Below, one piece after another: positions 43,898 through 55,473 of a stretch of DNA of 64,000 bases; positions within the stretch are counted from its first letter, which is position 1; each line of letters begins with the position of its first letter. Under the pieces are notes generated by a model. The model did no database searches. It had not been told where the DNA came from and worked only from the letters and a program-made list of their open reading frames with translations. The translations under genes were made by a program, and so were the position numbers. The DNA comes from Azohydromonas aeria (GTDB taxonomy: Bacteria > Pseudomonadota > Gammaproteobacteria > Burkholderiales > Burkholderiaceae_C), in the NCBI RefSeq assembly GCF_009760915.1, contig NZ_VIDQ01000037.1, positions 1 to 64,000 on the forward strand, read 5' to 3'.

Positions 43898-44602
43898 TCA
43901 GCGGGGCCTCGGGCCCATCTCGAACTCGAACGTGGCCACGCCCTCGACGCCGCCGCGCACGCGGTCGCCCGGCTGCAGCGCGCCCACGCCGGCGGGCGTG
44001 CCGGTGAAGATCAGGTCGCCCGGCTGCAGCGCCACGGCGCGCGAGACATGGGCGATGACGTCGGCTACCGGCCAGATCAGCTCCCGCAGGTCGCCGTCCT
44101 GGCGGACGTCACCGTTGACCTCCAGCCACACGCGCCCGGCCGACGGGTGGCCGCCCAGCGCACTCACCGGCCGCAGCGCGCTGCACGGTGCGGAGGCATC
44201 GAAGCCCTTGGCCCAGTCCCAGGGCCGGCCCATCTTCTTGGCCACGTCCTGCAGGTCGCGCCGCGTCAGGTCCACGCCGACGCCGTAGCCCCAGACCAGC
44301 GCCAGCGCATCGGCCGCCTCGACGTCGGTGCCGCCGCGGCCGATGGCCACGACCAGCTCCACCTCGTGGTGCAGGTTGTCGGTGAGGCTGGGGTAGGGCA
44401 CCACGCTCGCGGCGGGCACCACCGCGTCGGCCGGCTTGGAGAAGAAGAACGGCGGCTCGCGCGTGGGGTCGTTGCCCATCTCGCGGGCATGCGCGGCGTA
44501 ATTGCGCCCGACGCAGAAGACGCGGCGGATGGGGAAGCGCGCCACGCTGCCCTCGACGGCGACGCTGGGCTGCGCGGGGGCGGGGATGACGAAGTCGGTC
44601 AT
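43898..44602 (-). CDS. fumarylacetoacetate hydrolase family protein
   Basis: 234 aa of the FAH fold: FCVGRNYAAHAREMG near residue 29, PFFFSKPADAVV, HHEVELVVAIGRGG with the metal-binding Glu pair, and LQPGDLIFTGTPAGVGALQPGD. Such small members act as acylpyruvase, oxaloacetate decarboxylase or 5-oxopent-3-ene-1,2,5-tricarboxylate decarboxylase; the substrate is undecided. It stands alone, converging on the EAL gene with a 14-bp gap. ATG at 44602. Confidence 0.85.
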   Translation of the reverse strand: MTDFVIPAPAQPSVAVEGSVARFPIRRVFCVGRNYAAHAREMGNDPTREPPFFFSKPADAVVPAASVVPYPSLTDNLHHEVELVVAIGRGGTDVEAADALALVWGYGVGVDLTRRDLQDVAKKMGRPWDWAKGFDASAPCSALRPVSALGGHPSAGRVWLEVNGDVRQDGDLRELIWPVADVIAHVSRAVALQPGDLIFTGTPAGVGALQPGDRVRGGVEGVATFEFEMGPRPR

Positions 44603-44901
44603 GGGGTGTCCTGTGGGTTCACTGGGCGAAGGGCTCGCATGGGGATGGATGCGGGCCACGTCCGGCGGCAAGGATAGGCCCGGCCGCGCCCTGATCGGGA
44701 AGCCCTGGCCGCCGCGCAACGGCTTGATGCACCTCAAGCCGCATCCCGCCGCTGCCGATACAGTCCCCTTGACATGGCGGCCGGCGGAATCGCTCCCGGC
44801 TGCCGGGCCGGTGCGGGGCCGCGGCGCCCCGCCATGCCGCCATCGCGCCGCCTGGCTGAGGCCGAGGCCGCGCCCCACCACGAAACACAGGAGATCCGGG
44901 C

Positions 44902-47133
<2,232 letters not shown>

Positions 47134-47140
47134 CGCCCGC

Positions 47141-48058
47141 TCAGCGCGCCGCGCCGCGCAGCCGCATCGAGTTGGGCAACGGCGCCGAGCGGCGCAGCAC
47201 GTCCTCGGCCAGCCACTGCGCGGCGCGCGCGCCGCGCCGGGCCACCAGCGCCGGCGGCAGCTGCAGGTTGTCGTCGTTGACGACGCTGAAACCCCAGTCG
47301 CCGCGGTAGCCCAGGCGGTCCAGGCGCAGCGCCAGCGCGGCCAGCCGGGACGCCAGCACGCCTTCGCCCGGGAACACGCTCAGGGCCGCCACGCCGCCGC
47401 CGGCCGCAGCCGCCGGCTCGCAAAGCAGGTCCGACAGTTGCACGAGGAACAGCTTTTCCGGGTCGATCTCGTCGAGGCTGTCCAGCGGCGTGCACGCGCC
47501 CAGCGCGTGGCAGGCGTCCAGCGCCAGGCCCAGGTTGGGGCAGTCGGCGCGGCTAACCGCGTCCCAGGCGACGATGAAGTCGTTGACGTGGCGCCCGGCC
47601 GCCACGGCCTTGTAGGCGATGCGGATGCCCAGCGGCACCGCCAGCAGCGCCAGCTTGCGCAGGTCGCGCGCGATGGCGTCGAGGTCGCCGCCGGGCTGCG
47701 CCGCGGCGGTGGAGGAGGTCACCACCAGCAGCCGGCAGCCCACGGCGCGGCAGGTCTCCAGCATCGCGCGCGCGATCTCGACCTTGTAGTCGTGCAGCGG
47801 GCCGGCCAGGCCCTCGAAGTCGCGCAGCGCCTCGAAGGCCGAGACGCGCAGCCCGCTGGCCTTGACGGCCGCCACCGCGGCGTCGAAGCCGCCGGCGTCC
47901 GCCGCCAGGTCGCGTGCCTGTAGCAGCACCTGCGCGAAGCCCGCCTCGCGCATCGCGCGCAGCCGCTCGCGCAGCGGCCCGGCCAGCGTGGCGGTGTCCA
48001 GGCCGAAGTCGGCGATGCCGGCACTCCCGGCGATGTCGGCGATGTCGTTGCCCGTCAT
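47141..48058 (-). CDS. TIM-barrel sugar-phosphate isomerase-like protein, QuiC N-domain-like
   Basis: 305 aa of the AP-endonuclease-2/xylose-isomerase-like superfamily: LRERLRAMREAGFAQVLL, VSAFEALRDFEGL, LLVVTSSTA, NLGLALDACHALGACTP and FLVQLSDLLCEP, the last two giving likely metal ligands. Together with the VOC protein encoded 10 bp upstream it matches the two halves of QuiC-type 3-dehydroshikimate dehydratase, which are fused in Pseudomonas. Neighbouring transporter and IclR genes support an aromatic/hydroaromatic acid pathway. Conversion of dehydroshikimate to protocatechuate is inferred. Confidence 0.72.
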   Translation of the reverse strand: MTGNDIADIAGSAGIADFGLDTATLAGPLRERLRAMREAGFAQVLLQARDLAADAGGFDAAVAAVKASGLRVSAFEALRDFEGLAGPLHDYKVEIARAMLETCRAVGCRLLVVTSSTAAAQPGGDLDAIARDLRKLALLAVPLGIRIAYKAVAAGRHVNDFIVAWDAVSRADCPNLGLALDACHALGACTPLDSLDEIDPEKLFLVQLSDLLCEPAAAAGGGVAALSVFPGEGVLASRLAALALRLDRLGYRGDWGFSVVNDDNLQLPPALVARRGARAAQWLAEDVLRRSAPLPNSMRLRGAAR

Positions 48059-48068
48059 GGCACGCGCC

Positions 48069-48989
48069 TCAGGCCGTGGCCGACACAGGGGCCGGCGTCG
48101 CGTGCTGCACCAGCTCGAAGCTCACGCCGCCCAGGTACGGCCTGGTCAGCGCGCCGCGCGCGTCGGTGTGCACGGCGCCGGCCTCGATGAACTCGATGCC
48201 GCGCGCGCGCAGCTCGCGCACGGCCGCGAGCACGTCGGGCGTGCCCAGGGCGACGCGGTGCAGCGTCTCGTCCTGGTCGATCTCCAGCGCGTCGAACTGC
48301 GGCTCGATGAGCTGGAGGTAGAAGCTGCCGTCCGGGCTGCGCAGCACGCGCCCGGTGGGCAGGATGCCGAAGCGCTCCTCGTCGGGCAGCGCCGCGAAGC
48401 CCAGCAGCTCGGCGTAGAACTCGGTCCAGTCCTCGGTGCGGCCCAGCCCGATGTACTGCACGAGGCCGAAGCCGTGCAGCCCGGCCACCGCCGGCGGGTG
48501 CGTCTCCGCGCCCGGGATGGGCGTGAAGTCCACGTCGTAGATCGAGAACTCCCTGTAGCGGTCCACGAAGTAGATGCGGCTGGAACCGACGCCGTGGATG
48601 GCCGGGATGTGCAGCTCCATCACCTCCACGCGCGGCGGCAGCCCCCAGGCGCCGCGTTCCAGCGCGCGGCGGTACGCGGCCGCCGCATCGCGCACGCGCA
48701 GCGCCAGCGCCGTGATCACCGGGGCCTCGGGCAGCGGCGCCGCGGCCACGCCGGCGCTGCCGTGGGCATTGACGATGAGGTTCATGCCGCCCTGGCGGTA
48801 GAGCAGCACCTCGCGCGAGCGGTGCCGCGCCACGGGGCGGAAGCCCATCATCTCCAGCACCTGCCCGAAGGCCTGCGGCCGCGAGGTGGCGAACTCGATG
48901 AACTCGATGCCGTCCAGGCCCAGCGGGTTCGGGGCGGCGCCGATGGCTTCGCGGTCGGTGGGGTCGGGCATGTGCAGGCTTTCCGGCAA
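48069..48989 (-). CDS. VOC-family 4-hydroxyphenylpyruvate dioxygenase-like protein
   Basis: 306 aa of two tandem vicinal-oxygen-chelate modules. Candidate iron ligands are His in AGLHGFGLVQYIGLG, His in ETLHRVALGTP, and Glu in GVSFELVQH, the same spacing as in HPPD. Residues FIEFATSRPQAFGQVLEMMGFRP and DFTPIPGAETHPP fit the HPPD-like C-domain of QuiC enzymes. It could be a separate dioxygenase or the partner domain of the TIM-barrel protein encoded next. ATG at 48989. Confidence 0.75.
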   Translation of the reverse strand: MPESLHMPDPTDREAIGAAPNPLGLDGIEFIEFATSRPQAFGQVLEMMGFRPVARHRSREVLLYRQGGMNLIVNAHGSAGVAAAPLPEAPVITALALRVRDAAAAYRRALERGAWGLPPRVEVMELHIPAIHGVGSSRIYFVDRYREFSIYDVDFTPIPGAETHPPAVAGLHGFGLVQYIGLGRTEDWTEFYAELLGFAALPDEERFGILPTGRVLRSPDGSFYLQLIEPQFDALEIDQDETLHRVALGTPDVLAAVRELRARGIEFIEAGAVHTDARGALTRPYLGGVSFELVQHATPAPVSATA

Positions 48990-49034
48990 TGGGGTCAGGG
49001 CAGGGAAACGGGGATTCTGCCCCGTCGCCCCGGC

Positions 49035-50054
49035 TTACTTCGAAGCCGCGCGCACCTTCTCCACTTCCGCCATCACCTCCCTGACCAGCCCCTCACCCAC
49101 CTGCGCGGTGAGCTTGTCGGCGGCGGGCCTGGCGCGCTCGCGCAGCTTGGCGACCTCGGCGGCGGGCAGCTCGTGCACCTGCATGCCGCGCTTCTTCAGG
49201 TCGTCGAGCGCCTTGGCGGCCTCGTCGCGCGCGACCTTGCGCTGGTACGCGGCGGTCTCGGTGGCGGCGTCCTGCAGGATCTTCTTCTCGTCGGCGGAGA
49301 GCTTGTCCCAGAACTTCCTGCTCACGATCACCGCCTGCGGCGTGTACATGTGGTTCGTCAGCGTGAGGTGCTTGCTGACCTCGTAGAACTTCTCGTTGAC
49401 GATGTTGAGCAGCGGGTTGGTCATGCCGTCGATGGCCCCCTGCTCCAGCGCGGTGTAGGTCTCGGTGTAGGGCATGGGCGTGGCCACGGCGCCGGTGGCG
49501 TTCATGAAGTCCACGTACTGCGACGTGGGGATCACGCGCATCTTCATGCCCTTGAGGTCATCGGCCTTCTGGATCGGCTTCTTGACGGTGTGCATCTGGC
49601 GGAAGCCCAGGTCCCAGTAGGCCAGGCCCACCAGGCCGCGCTCCTGCAGCTTGTCGAGCAGCTTGCGCCCGACCGGGCCGTCGGCCACGGCATCCGCTTC
49701 CTTGACGTTGTTGAACAGGAACGGGTAGTCGAAGACCGCCATCTCCTTGACGTTGCCCGCGAGCAGGCTGGCGTTCATGACGTTCATCTCGACCGTGCCG
49801 CCCTGCATGGCCGACACCACCTGCGCATCCGGCCCCAGCGTGCCGCCCGGGAACGGCTTCACGGTCAGCTTGCCGCCGCTCTTCTGGGCGACCAGCTCGG
49901 CGAACTTCTCCACGCCCATCACCTGCGGATGGCCCTTGTTGCTGGCCGCGGGGAACTTGATGGTTCGGGCCTGGATGTCGGCGGCGGTTGCCGGCAGGCT
50001 GGCAAGCGTGGCGGCGGCCACGGCGGCGGCGAGCACGGTGCGGCGGATGGTCAT
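49035..50054 (-). CDS. TRAP transporter DctP-type substrate-binding protein
   Basis: 339 aa with a signal peptide (RTVLAAAVAAATLASLPATAA). DctP-family features: HPQVMGVEKFAELVAQKSGGKLTVKPFPGGTLG, LKGMKMRVIPTSQYVDFMNATGAVATPMPYTETYTALEQGAIDGMTNP, with the conserved carboxylate-binding Arg in MRVIP. It should bind an organic acid in the periplasm. No DctQ/DctM membrane genes are adjacent, so the permease must be elsewhere or the protein is an orphan. It lies in the quinate/shikimate-like group. Confidence 0.9.
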   Translation of the reverse strand: MTIRRTVLAAAVAAATLASLPATAADIQARTIKFPAASNKGHPQVMGVEKFAELVAQKSGGKLTVKPFPGGTLGPDAQVVSAMQGGTVEMNVMNASLLAGNVKEMAVFDYPFLFNNVKEADAVADGPVGRKLLDKLQERGLVGLAYWDLGFRQMHTVKKPIQKADDLKGMKMRVIPTSQYVDFMNATGAVATPMPYTETYTALEQGAIDGMTNPLLNIVNEKFYEVSKHLTLTNHMYTPQAVIVSRKFWDKLSADEKKILQDAATETAAYQRKVARDEAAKALDDLKKRGMQVHELPAAEVAKLRERARPAADKLTAQVGEGLVREVMAEVEKVRAASK

Positions 50055-50140
50055 GGAGGTCTCCTTGGTTGGTGTTGGAAGGTCGAGATTGTCTCAAGCG
50101 AATGGGGCCGCTCCCGCACCGGGCGCGCCCCGGCGGGGCC

Positions 50141-51535
50141 TCAGCCCTGGACGGCCGGTTGCGATTGCGCGCGCAACCGTTCGTACTCGTCGCGCGCCAG
50201 CGGCTCGGCGCGGGGGTTGCCCAGCTCGTGCATCGGCACGCGGTAGGTCTCGCGGGCGCTCCACGCCGCCAGCGCGGCCACGACCGTGATGCCGAAAGTG
50301 ATGGCGCCCACCGTCATGGGGATGCCGGCCGCCCCGGGCGGGGCCACGGCCGTGAACACCGCCGGCAGCATCGCCGTCACCAGCGTGCCCAGGTTCTGCG
50401 AGATGGCCATGGCCGACACGCGCGTGCGGGTGGGGAACAGCTCGGGATAGAAGCTGGGGAACACGGCGTTGTAGCCCTGGTACACGATGCCCCACATCAG
50501 GATCGACATGGCGATGGCCAGCGGCACGTTGTGGATGCTGATGGCCCACAGGTAGCCGAAGGACAGCGCCCCGGAGGCCAGCGCGCCGACGATGATGGGC
50601 GGGCGCCGCCCGACGCGGTCGGAAAGCTTGCCGACGAAGGGGATCACCAGCACCGCCACGATGTTGCCCAGCACGGGGATCCACAGGTACACGTCCTTCT
50701 CGAAGCCGATGCCGTAGCCCGGCTGCACCGCGTAGGCCGCGCCGAAGATGGTCGTGACGACGGGGATGACGTTCATCAGCGCCATGCACACCACGCGCAG
50801 CATGTCGCGCCAGCTCTCGGTGATCGCCTGCACGAAGGGCGCCCTGGGCACGTGGCCCTCCTGCACTTCCTCGGCGAAGGCCGGCGTCTCGTCCACCTCG
50901 CGGCGGATGTAGTAGCCCACCACGATGACGATGAAGCTCAGCAGGAACGGGATGCGCCAGCCCCAGCTGTTGAAGTCCTCGCTGGGCATGTAGTGCGCCA
51001 GCGGCAGGAACACGGCCGCCGCCAGGATCTGCCCGGCCTGCACGCCCTGCAGCGTGAAGCTGGCGTAGAAGCCGCGCCGCCCGAAGGGCGCGTGCTCCAG
51101 GATCATGGAGCTGGCCCCGGAGATCTCGCCGGCCACGGCGAAGCCCTGGATCAGCCGCATCGCCACCAGCAGCGCCGGCGCCAGCAGCCCGACCTGCTCA
51201 TAGGTGGGCAGCAGGCCCACGCCGATGGTGGAGAAGCCCATCAGGAACATGCACGTCACCAGCACGCGCTTGCGCCCCAGCGTGTCGCCCCAGTGGCCGA
51301 GCACGAAGGCGCCGACGGGCCGCGCCACGTAGCCCACGCCATAGGTGGCCAGCGACGCGATGATGGCCGTGGTCGGGTTGGTGCTCGGAAAGAAGAGCTG
51401 CGGAAAGATCAGCGACGCGGCGGTCGCGTAGATGAAGAAGTCGTAGTACTCCAGCGCCGAGCCGATCCAGCCGCTGGCCGTGGCCTTCTTGGTCTGGTGG
51501 GCGCCGTGGGGCTCGCGGTCCGCGATGCTGGCCAT
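50141..51535 (-). CDS. MHS-family (shikimate-type) proton symporter
   Basis: 464 aa, 12 predicted membrane helices, major facilitator of the metabolite:H+ symporter family. ATASGWIGSALEYYDFFIYATAASLIF at the N-terminus and the loop motif GHWGDTLGRKRVLV are typical, with the mirror motif GKLSDRVGRRPPII in the second half. ShiA, ProP and KgtP are relatives; with the adjacent QuiC-like genes shikimate, quinate or protocatechuate uptake is likely. Divergent from the IclR gene, 178 bp between starts. Confidence 0.88.
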   Translation of the reverse strand: MASIADREPHGAHQTKKATASGWIGSALEYYDFFIYATAASLIFPQLFFPSTNPTTAIIASLATYGVGYVARPVGAFVLGHWGDTLGRKRVLVTCMFLMGFSTIGVGLLPTYEQVGLLAPALLVAMRLIQGFAVAGEISGASSMILEHAPFGRRGFYASFTLQGVQAGQILAAAVFLPLAHYMPSEDFNSWGWRIPFLLSFIVIVVGYYIRREVDETPAFAEEVQEGHVPRAPFVQAITESWRDMLRVVCMALMNVIPVVTTIFGAAYAVQPGYGIGFEKDVYLWIPVLGNIVAVLVIPFVGKLSDRVGRRPPIIVGALASGALSFGYLWAISIHNVPLAIAMSILMWGIVYQGYNAVFPSFYPELFPTRTRVSAMAISQNLGTLVTAMLPAVFTAVAPPGAAGIPMTVGAITFGITVVAALAAWSARETYRVPMHELGNPRAEPLARDEYERLRAQSQPAVQG

Positions 51536-51669
51536 GCAGGGTCTCCATTGAGGGGTTCAGGGCGCGCCGCCCGCTCAAGGCCCGGGGGACGGCGGCGGCG
51601 CAACGGGACGCAATGTAGGCAGCGCATGAACCGGCTGGTACAAAGCGTGCCCGCGTCCTGACCGACAAT

Positions 51670-51685
51670 CGGACAGTCTTGTCCG
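51670..51685. promoter_or_regulatory. candidate IclR operator
   Basis: The perfect palindrome CGGACA-GTCT-TGTCCG lies 28 bp before the IclR start, within a region of repeated CCGACA/TGTCCG half-sites (51662-51697). It sits between the divergent transporter and regulator genes, where PcaR/PobR-type regulators bind. Confidence 0.5.
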
Positions 51686-51713
51686 GTCACCGGTCCGTTT
51701 TCTGGTTATCCCT

Positions 51714-52520
51714 ATGACTTCCCTCAAGCCGCCCGCCTCCGGCATGCCCGGTACGCCGCTCTTTCCGATCGACCCGGCCGACCTGATCGCCGGGCTTGGG
51801 CGCGGGCTGCAGGTGATCGAGAGCTTTGACGACGAGCACCCGCGCATGACCGCCTCGGAGGTGGCGCAGCGCACGGGCATACCCCGCACTGCCGCGCGGC
51901 GCCACCTGCTGAGCCTGTGCCACTTCGGCTACGCCGAGACGGATGGAAAGCGCTTCTGGCTGGCGCCGCGGGTATTGCGGCTTGGCCAGGCCTACCTGGA
52001 CGCGGCGCGGCTGCCGCGGCTGGTGCAGCCCTTCATCCAGCGCCTGTCGATGGTCACGGGCGAGACCGTGAACGTGAGCGTGCTCGACGCTGGGGAGGTG
52101 GTGTACGTGGCGCGCAGCAACAGCCCGCGCGTGGTGAGCATCGGCTTCCATGCCGGCGCGCGCGTGCCGGCGCACGTGGTGGCGCCGGGCACGGTGCTGC
52201 TGGCGGCGCTGCCCGACGACGCGCTGCAGGCCTGGGTGGCGGCGCACGGGCTGCCGGGCTTCAGCGCCGGCACCGTGACCGACCCGGAAGTGTTCCTGGC
52301 GCAGGTACGCGCCGCGCGCGGGCAGGACGGCTGGATCTCGCGCGGCGCGCTCGACGCCGGGCTGGTGGGCGTGGCCGTGCCGCTCAAGGACCGCCGCGGC
52401 CAGACCCCGGCGGCCATCGGCATGACGCTGCAGGCGCAGTTCTGGGACGACGCGGCCATCACCGCCCGGCTGCTGCCGGCGCTGCTGGAGACGGCGCAGA
52501 CGCTGCGGGGGTTGGTGTGA
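51714..52520 (+). CDS. IclR-family transcriptional regulator (PcaR/PobR-like)
   Basis: 268 aa. Winged helix at about residues 24-85 ([42 protein letters not shown]), then the IclR effector domain ([54 protein letters not shown]). This subgroup controls protocatechuate, 4-hydroxybenzoate and related pathways, responding to the aromatic acid. It is divergent from the MHS transporter gene and so probably controls the quinate/shikimate-like group. The ATPase gene starts 17 bp downstream on the same strand. Confidence 0.88.
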   Translation: MTSLKPPASGMPGTPLFPIDPADLIAGLGRGLQVIESFDDEHPRMTASEVAQRTGIPRTAARRHLLSLCHFGYAETDGKRFWLAPRVLRLGQAYLDAARLPRLVQPFIQRLSMVTGETVNVSVLDAGEVVYVARSNSPRVVSIGFHAGARVPAHVVAPGTVLLAALPDDALQAWVAAHGLPGFSAGTVTDPEVFLAQVRAARGQDGWISRGALDAGLVGVAVPLKDRRGQTPAAIGMTLQAQFWDDAAITARLLPALLETAQTLRGLV

Positions 52521-52537
52521 GACAGAATGTTGGCGAC

Positions 52538-53779
52538 ATGGCATCCCGCAAACCAAGCCCTCAAGGCATTCCGCGCATCGAGTCGCTGCACGTACAGAAC
52601 TACCGCGCGTTGCGTGATGTGGAACTGGACAAGCTCACGCCACTGACCGTGCTGCTGGGACCCAACGGCAGCGGCAAGTCCACCATCTTCGACGTCTTCA
52701 ATTTCCTCTCCGACTGCTTCCAGTCCGGACTGCGCCATGCCTGGGACCGGCGCGGGCGGGGCCGGGAGATCAAGACCCGCGGATCGTCCGGCCCGGTGGT
52801 GTTCGAGCTGCGCTACCGGGAGCGCAAGGACACGCCGCTGCTGACTTACCGGCTGGCCATCGACGAGGGTGGCAAGGGGCCCGAAGTCGTGGAGGAATGG
52901 CTGCAGTGGCGCCGCGGCACGGCGGGCAAGCCTTTCCGTTTCCTGGACTTCCGGCGGGGAGAAGGCAAGGCCGTGAGCGGCGAGCTGCCGGACGCGGAAG
53001 ACCAGCGCAAGGACACCAGGCTGCGCTCGCCGGACCTGATTGCCGTGAACACGCTGGGCCAGCTGGCGGAGCATCCACGCGTTGCCGCGCTGCGCGAGTT
53101 CATCACCGACTGGTACGTGTCCTACCTCTCGATCGACCAGACGCGCAACCAGCCCGAGGCCGGGCCGCAGGAACGGTTGACCAAGAGCGGCGACAACCTG
53201 CCCAACGTCATCCAGTACCTGAAGGAACAGCATCCGCAGCGGCTGGAGCAGATCTTTCTGCTTCTGCGCCGCCGCATTCCCCGGCTGGAGCGCGTGGAAG
53301 CCGACCCGATGCCCGACGGCCGGCTGCTGCTGCAGATCAAGGACGCACCCTTCGAGCAGCCGGTGCTGAGCAAGTTCGCCTCCGACGGCACGCTGAAGAT
53401 GCTGGCCTACCTGACGCTGCTCCACGACCCGGAGCCGCCGCGCTTCATCGGCATCGAGGAACCCGAGAACTTCCTGCACCCGCGGCTGCTGCCCGAGCTG
53501 GCGGAGGAATGCCAGTCGGCGGCGGCGCGCTCGCAATTGCTCATCACCAGCCACTCGCCCTTCCTGCTCAACGCCATGCAGCCGGAGGAGGTCAGGGTGC
53601 TCTACAGGGACGAGCAGGGCTTCACGCGCTCGCAGCGGGCCTGTGACATCCCTGGCATCCCTGAACAGATGCGTGCCGGCGCCTCGCTGGGGCATCTCTG
53701 GATGGAAGGCCATTTCGGCCTGGGCGATCCGCTGGTGAACCAGGGCGCACCGCGCCGCCGCGCCGGGGGACGCGGCTGA
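52538..53779 (+). CDS. AAA-family ATPase (AAA_21/OLD-like) of a two-gene cassette
   Basis: 413 aa. ABC/SMC-type ATPase: Walker [10 protein letters not shown] (41-49), a signature-like [17 protein letters not shown] (279-295), Walker [14 protein letters not shown] (303-314) and H-loop ITSHSPFL (336-343). Between them is a ~230-residue insert with charged, coiled-coil-like sequence. This is the ATPase architecture of OLD, PARIS AriA and related defence proteins, lacking the fused Toprim domain. Its stop overlaps the next start (TGATG), and that next gene supplies a Toprim-like DUF4276 protein. Start ATG at 52538. Role in phage defence is inferred. Confidence 0.85.
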   Translation: MASRKPSPQGIPRIESLHVQNYRALRDVELDKLTPLTVLLGPNGSGKSTIFDVFNFLSDCFQSGLRHAWDRRGRGREIKTRGSSGPVVFELRYRERKDTPLLTYRLAIDEGGKGPEVVEEWLQWRRGTAGKPFRFLDFRRGEGKAVSGELPDAEDQRKDTRLRSPDLIAVNTLGQLAEHPRVAALREFITDWYVSYLSIDQTRNQPEAGPQERLTKSGDNLPNVIQYLKEQHPQRLEQIFLLLRRRIPRLERVEADPMPDGRLLLQIKDAPFEQPVLSKFASDGTLKMLAYLTLLHDPEPPRFIGIEEPENFLHPRLLPELAEECQSAAARSQLLITSHSPFLLNAMQPEEVRVLYRDEQGFTRSQRACDIPGIPEQMRAGASLGHLWMEGHFGLGDPLVNQGAPRRRAGGRG

Positions 53780-54399
53780 TGCTGGAAAAGCTCATCGTCT
53801 TCGTCGAGGAGCCGTCCATGGAGGCGGCGCTGGAAGCGCTACTGCCCAAGCTGTTGGGCGAGGTGGAATTCCAGATCCTGCGCTTCCAGTGCAAGGACGA
53901 ACTGCTGTTGAGGCTGCCCCAGCGGCTGGCCGGCTACGCGAGCTGGTTGACGCAAAGCATGGCCATCCTGGTGTTGGTGGACCGGGACGACGACGACTGC
54001 ATGTTGCTCAAGCAACAGCTGGAAAACGTGACTGCGCAGGCGCGCCTCGTGAGCAAGACGACCGCAGGGCCCGGGCGACGTTTCCAGGTGGCGAACCGCA
54101 TCGCCATCGAGGAGCTGGAAGCCTGGTTCTTCGGCGACTGGCAAGCAGTGCAGGCCGCCTATCCCCGCGTGCCGGGCACCGTGCCGCAGAAGGCCGGCTA
54201 CCGCAATCCGGACGCCATTGCCGGCGGCACCTGGGAGGCGCTGGAGCGGGTGATGCAGCAGGCGGGTTACTTCAAGCCGCGCCTGCGCAAGATCGAATGT
54301 GCCCGCGCCGTGGCAGAACACATGGACCCGGCGCGCAACCGCTCGCCCAGCTTCCAGGCCTTCGTATCGGCCATCGAAGCGGTCCTGGCCCGGCCCTGA
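53779..54399 (+). CDS. DUF4276 (Toprim-like) protein, partner of the ATPase
   Basis: 206 aa. DUF4276 features: FVEEPSMEAALEALLP near the N-terminus gives the Toprim-like acidic residue (Glu10/Glu11), ILVLVDRDDDD gives the D-x-D cluster (Asp68, Asp70, Asp72), and IAIEELEAWFFGD (Glu111, Glu112, Glu114) is the third family block. Toprim domains use such acids to bind metal for DNA or RNA cleavage. It is coupled to the ATPase gene by a one-base overlap and converges on the methionine aminopeptidase gene. Nuclease activity is inferred, not shown. Confidence 0.8.
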   Translation: MLEKLIVFVEEPSMEAALEALLPKLLGEVEFQILRFQCKDELLLRLPQRLAGYASWLTQSMAILVLVDRDDDDCMLLKQQLENVTAQARLVSKTTAGPGRRFQVANRIAIEELEAWFFGDWQAVQAAYPRVPGTVPQKAGYRNPDAIAGGTWEALERVMQQAGYFKPRLRKIECARAVAEHMDPARNRSPSFQAFVSAIEAVLARP

Positions 54400-54412
54400 C
54401 CGGACACTGCCC

Positions 54413-55240
54413 TCAGCGAACCGCCTCGGCTTCCGGCACGCCCGGCGCCTCGATCGGCGCGTAGTCCCCATGCCCGTCGGGCCAGGGCGTGAGCACCTCG
54501 AAGCCCGTCTCCGTGACCGCCACCATGTGCTCCCACTGGGCCGAGAGCGAGTGGTCGCGCGTGACCACCGTCCAGCCGTCGGGCAGCTCGCGCACCGGGG
54601 CCTTGCCGGCGTTGATCATGGGCTCGATGGTGAAGACCATCCCCGGCTCCAGCCGCAGCCCCTGGCCGCGCTGGCCGTAGTGCAGCACCTGCGGCTCGTC
54701 GTGGTAGACCTGCCCGATGCCGTGGCCGCAGTACTCGCGCACCACGCTGAAGCCTTCCCGGTGCGCCACCGACTGGATGGCATGGCCGACGTCGCCCAGC
54801 GTGGCGCCGGGGCGCACCTGCAGGATGCCCGCGCGCATCGCCTCGTAGGTGGTGCGCACCAGGCGCCGCGCCAGCGGCCCGGGCTCGCCGACGAAGTACA
54901 TGCGGCTGCTGTCGCCGTACCAGCCGTCCTTGAGCACGGCCACGTCGATGTTGACGATGTCGCCGGCCTTGAGCACCTTGGCCGACGGGATACCGTGGCA
55001 GACCACGTGGTTGACCGAGGTGCACAGCGTCTTCGGGTAGCCGTGGTAGCCGATGTTGGCCGGCACCGCGCCCTGCACGTGCACGATGTGCTCGTGGCAC
55101 AGCCGGTCCAGCGCCTCGGTGGTGACGCCCGGGCGCACATGCGCGCCGATCATGCGCAGCACGTCGGCCGCCAGGGCGCCGGCGCGGCGCGCCATCTCCA
55201 GGCCCTCGGCGCCATGGATCGGGATGCGCCCGGACTTCAT
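54413..55240 (-). CDS. map: type I methionine aminopeptidase
   Basis: 275 aa. It removes the initiator Met from nascent proteins. The metal-binding set is intact: Asp in NIDVAVLKDGWYGDSSRMY, His in VREYCGHGIGQVYHDEP, Glu in FTIEPMINAGK and Glu in LSAQWEHMVAV; VNHVVCHGIP gives the substrate His. The C-terminal ~25 residues are Pro-rich. Instead of the usual rpsB/tsf neighbourhood it is preceded by a ParD-like gene that overlaps its start by 4 bp, so it may be a second, specially regulated copy. Confidence 0.94.
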   Translation of the reverse strand: MKSGRIPIHGAEGLEMARRAGALAADVLRMIGAHVRPGVTTEALDRLCHEHIVHVQGAVPANIGYHGYPKTLCTSVNHVVCHGIPSAKVLKAGDIVNIDVAVLKDGWYGDSSRMYFVGEPGPLARRLVRTTYEAMRAGILQVRPGATLGDVGHAIQSVAHREGFSVVREYCGHGIGQVYHDEPQVLHYGQRGQGLRLEPGMVFTIEPMINAGKAPVRELPDGWTVVTRDHSLSAQWEHMVAVTETGFEVLTPWPDGHGDYAPIEAPGVPEAEAVR

Positions 55241-55461
55241 GCGCTCTCCTTGCGGTCGAGCTCCAGCACCTGGGCATTGAGCTTGAGCTCGTCCTGCACC
55301 AGCAGCCGGCACAGGTCGCCGTAGCGCAGCTCCGGGTGCAGTTCGCACAGCATGCCGATGCGCATCCAGTGCTCGGCCTGCGCGTTGATGCTGCGGCTCA
55401 GCGCCCCGCTGGCCACGCGCAGGTTCTCGTGCATGGGCTCCGAAATCTTGACCAGACCCAT
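55237..55461 (-). CDS. ParD-like antitoxin-family protein
   Basis: 74 aa. VKISEPMHENLRVASGALSRSINAQAEHWMRIGMLCEL matches the ribbon-helix-helix ParD-like family, normally DNA-binding antitoxins that autoregulate. No ParE or other known toxin gene lies beside it; instead its stop overlaps the start of map. GGGAGG lies 5 nt before the ATG at 55461, and a TATACG-repeat operator candidate lies right upstream. It probably controls transcription of itself and map. Confidence 0.82.
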   Translation of the reverse strand: MGLVKISEPMHENLRVASGALSRSINAQAEHWMRIGMLCELHPELRYGDLCRLLVQDELKLNAQVLELDRKESA

Positions 55462-55473
55462 CCAGGCCTCCCG

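Noticed and set aside
47141..51535. Complete TRAP transporter
   Set aside because: Only the DctP binding protein is present. The neighbouring membrane protein is an MHS-type major facilitator, not DctQ or DctM.
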